A stretch of DNA of 31,870 nucleotides from positions 1 through 31,870 of the IMG/VR virus record IMGVR_UViG_3300005843_000027; one strand, written 5' to 3'. The notes beneath the pieces were generated by a model, which saw only the letters and a program-made list of their open reading frames with translations, was not told the DNA's origin and made no database searches. Every line of letters starts with the position of its first letter. Position 1 is the first letter of the stretch. This stretch comes from a virus. The position numbers were made by a program, and so were the translations under genes. This document shows, in pieces, positions 28,928-31,870 of this stretch.

Positions 28928-29053
28928 GGAGCGCGAGGGGCGGGGGAACCCACCATAGTCTGCCCATAGCGGATCACCCCGGTGAAAATCCGGTGCCGCC
29001 CCTCACTCACCCAACCAACCAACAGAACAGCATCGAACGGAGCACAGCAGCAC

Positions 29054-29506
29054 ATGAGCGACGAGTTCACCATCGAGATCGAGGACGCGCAGTCCGACTA
29101 CGTCCGCATCGCCGACCTGGACGGCCGGGACGTGGTGGTCTTCCCCGAGGAGATCGGCAAGGACAAGGGCGACAACGGCGAGATGTACCGCTACCTGAAG
29201 GCGGACGTCATCGTTCTCAACGGATCCACCACCGAACTCATGGACACCATCCCCTACGTGGTGTCCGGCATGCGGATGACCAGCCAGCCCCTGGTGAGCA
29301 ACGGTGAGCGCATGCTGAAAAAGGGCGTGGACAAGCCCTTTGCCGGCCGCATCAACAGCCAAAAGGGCAAGTTCAACAACAAGGCGTACGGGATCACCAC
29401 GTGGGAGCCGGACGCGGCGGTGCGGGCGCTGGCCAACACCGAGGCGGCCAAGTACCTGCGCAACCGCAAGACGGTGGAGGACGCGGATACCAAGGCGTTC
29501 GACTAG
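29054..29506 (+). CDS. Conserved-type phage protein after the RNA region
   Basis: A 150-residue protein from the ATG at 29054 with GGAG upstream, beginning MSDEFTIEIEDAQSDYVRIA. The first half is acidic and beta-rich and the C-terminus is helical. A nucleic-acid-binding role is possible (YGITTWEPDAAVRALANTEA resembles accessory replication proteins), but I do not recognise a family. It is followed by a strong hairpin, suggesting its own transcript. Confidence 0.65.
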   Translation: MSDEFTIEIEDAQSDYVRIADLDGRDVVVFPEEIGKDKGDNGEMYRYLKADVIVLNGSTTELMDTIPYVVSGMRMTSQPLVSNGERMLKKGVDKPFAGRINSQKGKFNNKAYGITTWEPDAAVRALANTEAAKYLRNRKTVEDADTKAFD

Positions 29507-29588
29507 AGGCTTTGCAGGCTCCAGGGATTGGTATGGGAATCCCGGCGCAAGCCGGCGTGGTCCCGGCCGGTGAGCCGCACACGGGAAA

Positions 29589-29620
29589 GGGCACCGCACC
29601 CGAGCATGGGTGCGGTGCCC
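29589..29620 (+). terminator. GC-rich hairpin after the 29054-29506 gene
   Basis: A perfect 13-bp stem GGGCACCGCACCC / GGGTGCGGTGCCC with loop GAGCAT. No T tract. It lies just upstream of the HicA-like gene. Confidence 0.6.
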
Positions 29621-29648
29621 GCCGCATATCGAAAGGGCGGGGCACCGC

Positions 29649-29852
29649 GTGTCGAAGAGCGGGAGCGAGTTGATCAAGAAGTGGCTGGACGTTGCCCGAC
29701 GCCAGCACTGGCGAATCGAGCGCACCACCAGCAACCACTGGCGGCTGCACCCACCCGCCGGGCGGCCGATCTCCCTACCCAGCACCCCGGGTGAGGGGCG
29801 CAGCACCGCCAACAGCCGCGCGGATCTCAGAAGAGCAGGCCTGAAAATATGA
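29649..29852 (+). CDS. HicA-like toxin-fold protein
   Basis: A 67-residue protein from the GTG at 29649, with GAAAGGGCGGGG upstream. SKSGSELIKKWLDVARRQHW then IERTTSNHWRLHPP and STP are the pattern of the HicA mRNA-interferase fold (helix, two strands with a conserved His, STP). A RADLRRAGL helix ends it. No HicB-type antitoxin is adjacent; the next gene is an HNH nuclease. It may be a solitary dsRBD-like regulator rather than a toxin. Confidence 0.62.
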   Translation: MSKSGSELIKKWLDVARRQHWRIERTTSNHWRLHPPAGRPISLPSTPGEGRSTANSRADLRRAGLKI

Positions 29853-30202
29853 ACCTTCAAGGAATCGAGCGTATCGACCTCGCTCAGGGGCGCGAAGCCC
29901 TGTTCGTGGCTGACGAGACGGACCATGTGCAGTGGATCAGGTTGGCCACGGTGATGGAATTCGGCGCCGAGGAACCGCACGTGCCGTTCATGGGGCGGTG
30001 TGACATATGCGACGCCAGGCATCACACCACCGCGCACCTCGACCACACCCCGGAGAACGTGCACCCGGCCAACCTGCGGGCGATGTGTCAAAGCTGCCAC
30101 CTGCGCTACGACCGCGAACACCACGCCGAAACCCGCCGCCGGACGCTCGCCGCCGTGCGGGCCGGACGCGGCGAACTGCCGCTGATCGAGGTGACCGCAT
30201 GA
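29849..30202 (+). CDS. HNH endonuclease
   Basis: A 117-residue protein. CDIC (Cys51, Cys54), HLDHTPEN (His63, Asp65, His66), ANLRAMC (Asn75, Cys80) and CH (83-84) form a zinc-supported HNH nuclease fold. The N-terminal 40 residues (IDLAQGREALFVAD, QWIRLATVMEF) may bind DNA. It overlaps the upstream and downstream genes by four bases. It could act in packaging, homing or host DNA attack. Confidence 0.8.
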   Translation: MNLQGIERIDLAQGREALFVADETDHVQWIRLATVMEFGAEEPHVPFMGRCDICDARHHTTAHLDHTPENVHPANLRAMCQSCHLRYDREHHAETRRRTLAAVRAGRGELPLIEVTA

Positions 30203-30621
30203 CCGCCCGCGCCCCGATCCCCTTCCGCGTCCTGCGTTACCGCTGCCCCACCTGCCCCCGCACCGCCTCCTCCAAAGCCCGCATGACCGACCACATCGGC
30301 CGCTGCTGGACGAACCCCGACGCGCGCGGTTGCAAGACCTGCCGCCACTTCCGGCCCTACGGCCCCGAGTCACCTGACTGGTGCGCCAACGGCGTCAGCC
30401 TCGCCGGGCAAGTCGGATGCCAGCGCTGCTACGGCACCCCCGACCCGTTCGGCGGCACCTGCCCGGCCGCCGCAAGCCACGACGGCGACGGCCGCGAGAT
30501 CAAAGCCGGGCCCATCGTCGGCTGCGACCGCTGGCAGCAGGCCACCGACTGCGGCGACACCGGCATCTGCCCCGACCGGGGCGAATGCACCGACGCCGAC
30601 TCCTGCCGCCTCGACCGGTGA
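30199..30621 (+). CDS. Cys-rich zinc-binding protein
   Basis: A 140-residue protein from the ATG at 30199 (ATGA overlap). It has CPTC, a following H and C (about residues 16-36), then GCKTCRHF, WCANG, GCQRCYG, CPAAAS and several further Cys. This suggests more than one metal site. No family recognised. Confidence 0.62.
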   Translation: MTARAPIPFRVLRYRCPTCPRTASSKARMTDHIGRCWTNPDARGCKTCRHFRPYGPESPDWCANGVSLAGQVGCQRCYGTPDPFGGTCPAAASHDGDGREIKAGPIVGCDRWQQATDCGDTGICPDRGECTDADSCRLDR

Positions 30622-30677
30622 GCCGAGCCGTCGTGACCGCCGCCCCCGACCACAACCCCACAACCCCGGAGACCAAC

Positions 30678-31166
30678 GTGACCCGCGAACTCGCACCCTG
30701 CGGTACCCAAGCCGCCTACCAACGCCACCGCCGCAACGGCGAAACCCCCTGCCGTCCATGCGCCCGCGCAAACAGCCAAGCCCACTACCGCCGCCTGCCG
30801 GAGGACTACCCCGGCCAGGCCGCGGACGCGGCGGCCATCGCGCGCTTGTTCGTATCGGAAGGGGTGCGCTATTCGTTCCTGAGTTACGGCGCATTGGCTC
30901 TCTGGCGCTGGGGCTTCAAGGCGGAGCGGCTGGCCCGGTGGATTGCGCGGACGCAATCACCGAGGCGCGCCTACGAACACCCGGACTTCCTGCTGGAGCT
31001 CCCCGTGGAGGCCATCTGCTCTGTACTGGTGGACCAGTGCTGGACACTGGCCGGCAAGCAGGTGGTCACCGGCACCCGCCCGCAGATCGTCACCCCGGGG
31101 ATGCTGGCCATGCAGGTGTGGAACCGACCCGGCGTGGTGCGGGGCGGGGATGGGGTGCTGGGATGA
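30678..31166 (+). CDS. Cys/His-motif protein with helical C-terminus
   Basis: A 162-residue protein, most likely from the GTG at 30678 (GGAG eight bases upstream); a GTG at 30618 overlaps the upstream stop. The N-terminus PCGTQAAYQRHRRNGETPCRPC matches the motif in the protein at 14319-14567. A C-terminal helical part (LPVEAICSVLVDQCWTLAG) follows. The two proteins are paralogues in this short domain only. Confidence 0.64.
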   Translation: MTRELAPCGTQAAYQRHRRNGETPCRPCARANSQAHYRRLPEDYPGQAADAAAIARLFVSEGVRYSFLSYGALALWRWGFKAERLARWIARTQSPRRAYEHPDFLLELPVEAICSVLVDQCWTLAGKQVVTGTRPQIVTPGMLAMQVWNRPGVVRGGDGVLG

Positions 31167-31447
31167 TGCATTTTCTGAGCACGCTGGACTGGGTGGTGTG
31201 GCCGCTGCTGGCCTTGTTCCTCTTCGCGGTCTTTCTGGTGTGGGTGGCACTGTCCGGCGAGCGCCACGCGGACGAGACGCTACCCCCGCGGCCGTTGCCC
31301 CTGCCGCCGAAGATGCCCGTGGAGTACGAGGCGCGGCATTCCATCGACGGCCCCACCGCGCATCTACGCAAGATGCCGGCCGGTTTCTGGGTGGTGAAGG
31401 ATCGCCAGGAGGTGCAGTGGCCCTCACGGGGTTCCTTTCCAGAGTAG
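31163..31447 (+). CDS. Small membrane protein
   Basis: A 94-residue protein beginning MMHFLSTLDWVVWPLLALFL with one transmembrane helix at about residues 10-30, then a hydrophilic Pro-rich stretch and a basic end. ATGA overlap with the previous gene. It could be a small membrane protein of any kind; no holin evidence. Confidence 0.6.
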   Translation: MMHFLSTLDWVVWPLLALFLFAVFLVWVALSGERHADETLPPRPLPLPPKMPVEYEARHSIDGPTAHLRKMPAGFWVVKDRQEVQWPSRGSFPE

Positions 31448-31453
31448 CTGTGC

Positions 31454-31459
31454 TATAGT
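31454..31459 (+). promoter_or_regulatory. Leaderless promoter
   Basis: TGC-TATAGT at 31454-31459, six bases AGAGAT, ATG at 31466. The -35 region (TTCCTT) is weak. Confidence 0.72.
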
Positions 31460-31465
31460 AGAGAT

Positions 31466-31705
31466 ATGTACACCACCCGCGGCCTCATGACCCACGCGGA
31501 CTACCAGGAGTACCTCAAGGACACAGACCAAGGCTCCATCGAGGTCCACCTTGACGACCCACCCGCCTGGTTCACCCTCACCGAATGTCCCTGCGGTGCA
31601 CCGCTGAGCGAACACGAGAGCGTCACCGTGCAGGATGCCTCCGGCGAGATCTACCGATGCAGCGAGGGATGGCCGGACCCGGCTCCCGCCTACGATTCCT
31701 GGTAG
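31466..31705 (+). CDS. Leaderless small protein with Cys motif
   Basis: A 79-residue protein beginning MYTTRGLMTHADYQEYLKDT, acidic, with TECPCGAPLSEHES and YRCSEGW: three Cys and a His that may bind metal. It is followed by a strong intrinsic terminator, so it forms a single-gene unit. Confidence 0.68.
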   Translation: MYTTRGLMTHADYQEYLKDTDQGSIEVHLDDPPAWFTLTECPCGAPLSEHESVTVQDASGEIYRCSEGWPDPAPAYDSW

Positions 31706-31719
31706 ATCATCAAGAACGC

Positions 31720-31755
31720 AAACCCCCGCCTCTTCCCCGGCGGGGGTTTCTTCTT
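31720..31755 (+). terminator. Intrinsic terminator
   Basis: An 11-bp stem AAACCCCCGCC / GGCGGGGGTTT with an eight-base loop, followed by a T-rich tail (TTTCTTCTT). It ends the transcript of the preceding small gene. Confidence 0.9.
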
Positions 31756-31783
31756 GCCCCTGATCTTATAGGTCTGCTATAGT
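31754..31783 (+). promoter_or_regulatory. Leaderless promoter at right edge
   Basis: TTGCCC (31754-31759), 18-base spacer, TGC-TATAGT (31778-31783), six bases GCGGGT, ATG at 31790. Confidence 0.75.
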
Positions 31784-31789
31784 GCGGGT

Positions 31790-31870
31790 ATGACGGAGAA
31801 GCCGCAGATCAACGCCTGGTACCGGAGCACCATCGATCCGCAGGTGCAGGGCAAGGTCATCGAGATCGAT
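31790..31870 (+). CDS. Leaderless ORF, N-terminus only
   Basis: An open frame from the ATG at 31790 to the window edge (27 codons), beginning MTEKPQINAWYRSTIDPQVQ. Too short to identify. It begins a new transcription unit. Confidence 0.6.
   Translation, partial: MTEKPQINAWYRSTIDPQVQGKVIEID

Larger units (their letters stand above)
28131..29004 (+). ncRNA. Large structured noncoding RNA region (about 875 nt) containing tRNA-like segments
   Basis: No reading frame here looks like a phage gene. It has its own promoter and dense secondary structure that I could pair by hand: 28190-28198 with 28226-28234 (9 bp); 28236-28244 with 28302-28310 (9 bp); 28386-28393 with 28413-28420 plus an inner 5-bp helix; 28466-28472 with 28505-28511 (7 bp); 28895-28902 with 28920-28927, capped by a UUCG loop; and 28935-28943 with 28996-29004 (9 bp). 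Three tRNA-like segments and a fourth hairpin with the T-loop-like TGAAAAT are embedded. In size and in mixing with tRNA-like parts it recalls the large ornate phage RNAs GOLLD and ROOL, but I cannot confirm membership. It could instead be a tRNA array with long spacers. Confidence 0.62.

Noticed and set aside
28954-28966. CATAGT followed after six bases by ATA, resembling a leaderless start
   Set aside because: No ATG, no -35 and the site is in the 3' part of the structured RNA.
28935-29004. Resemblance to a cobalamin riboswitch (GGGAA then GGTGAAAATCC and CCGCCCC)
   Set aside because: The spacing is wrong, the B12-box (AG-CAGG-ACCTGCC type) is missing and the downstream gene has no link to cobalamin. 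Treated as a T-loop-like hairpin inside the RNA.
1-31870. CRISPR array, insertion sequence or integrase/attachment site
   Set aside because: No regularly spaced repeats, transposase or recombinase motifs were seen in the window.

Overview
The window looks like a piece of a tailed phage genome (siphovirus type) infecting a high-GC Gram-positive host, most likely an actinobacterium such as Streptomyces. The basis is high GC content, tightly packed small genes with ATGA/GTGA overlaps, frequent GTG starts, an HK97-type head module, and small actinobacterial-style Cys-rich proteins. No integrase, repressor or lysis gene is visible, and both ends cut through genes.

Layout: (1) 1-13131, minus strand, read right to left: large terminase, portal, head protease fused to a MuF-like tail, major capsid, small head/connector genes, tail terminator, two related tail-tube proteins, the tail-assembly chaperone pair with a -1 frameshift, and the start of the tape measure gene. 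(2) 13139-17052, mostly minus: DUF3307-like membrane protein, small Cys-rich and hypothetical genes, small terminase, endonuclease VII, HTH and zinc-finger proteins; one small gene (13874-14053) is on the plus strand. (3) 17053-17354: noncoding gap with a strong terminator inside four copies of a 9-mer. (4) 17355-22584, minus: primase-polymerase/SF3 helicase, small genes, RecD/Dda-type helicase. (5) 22585-22649: divergent promoters. (6) 22650-28100, plus: small genes, ParB-like protein, GIY-YIG-type nuclease, SF2 helicase, DnaJ-like zinc protein, PD-(D/E)XK nuclease. (7) About 28131-29004: roughly 875 nt without a credible protein gene, with its own promoter and several paired elements, three tRNA-like segments and a repeated structured motif. 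(8) 29054-31870, plus: conserved phage protein, HicA-like protein, HNH nuclease, Cys-rich and membrane proteins.

The most striking regulatory pattern is a repeated extended -10 box (TGC-TATAGT). In nine cases it, or one weaker variant (CATAGT), lies exactly 6 nt before an ATG that begins a small ORF, which implies leaderless transcripts. These ORFs head most transcription units on both strands. The same box, with a consensus TTGACA -35, precedes the large noncoding RNA region. Two replication-origin candidates are visible: three perfect TTATCCACA DnaA boxes in 33 bp, and the 9-mer repeats next to the primase-helicase gene.

All functions are read from motifs seen by eye; no database search was possible.
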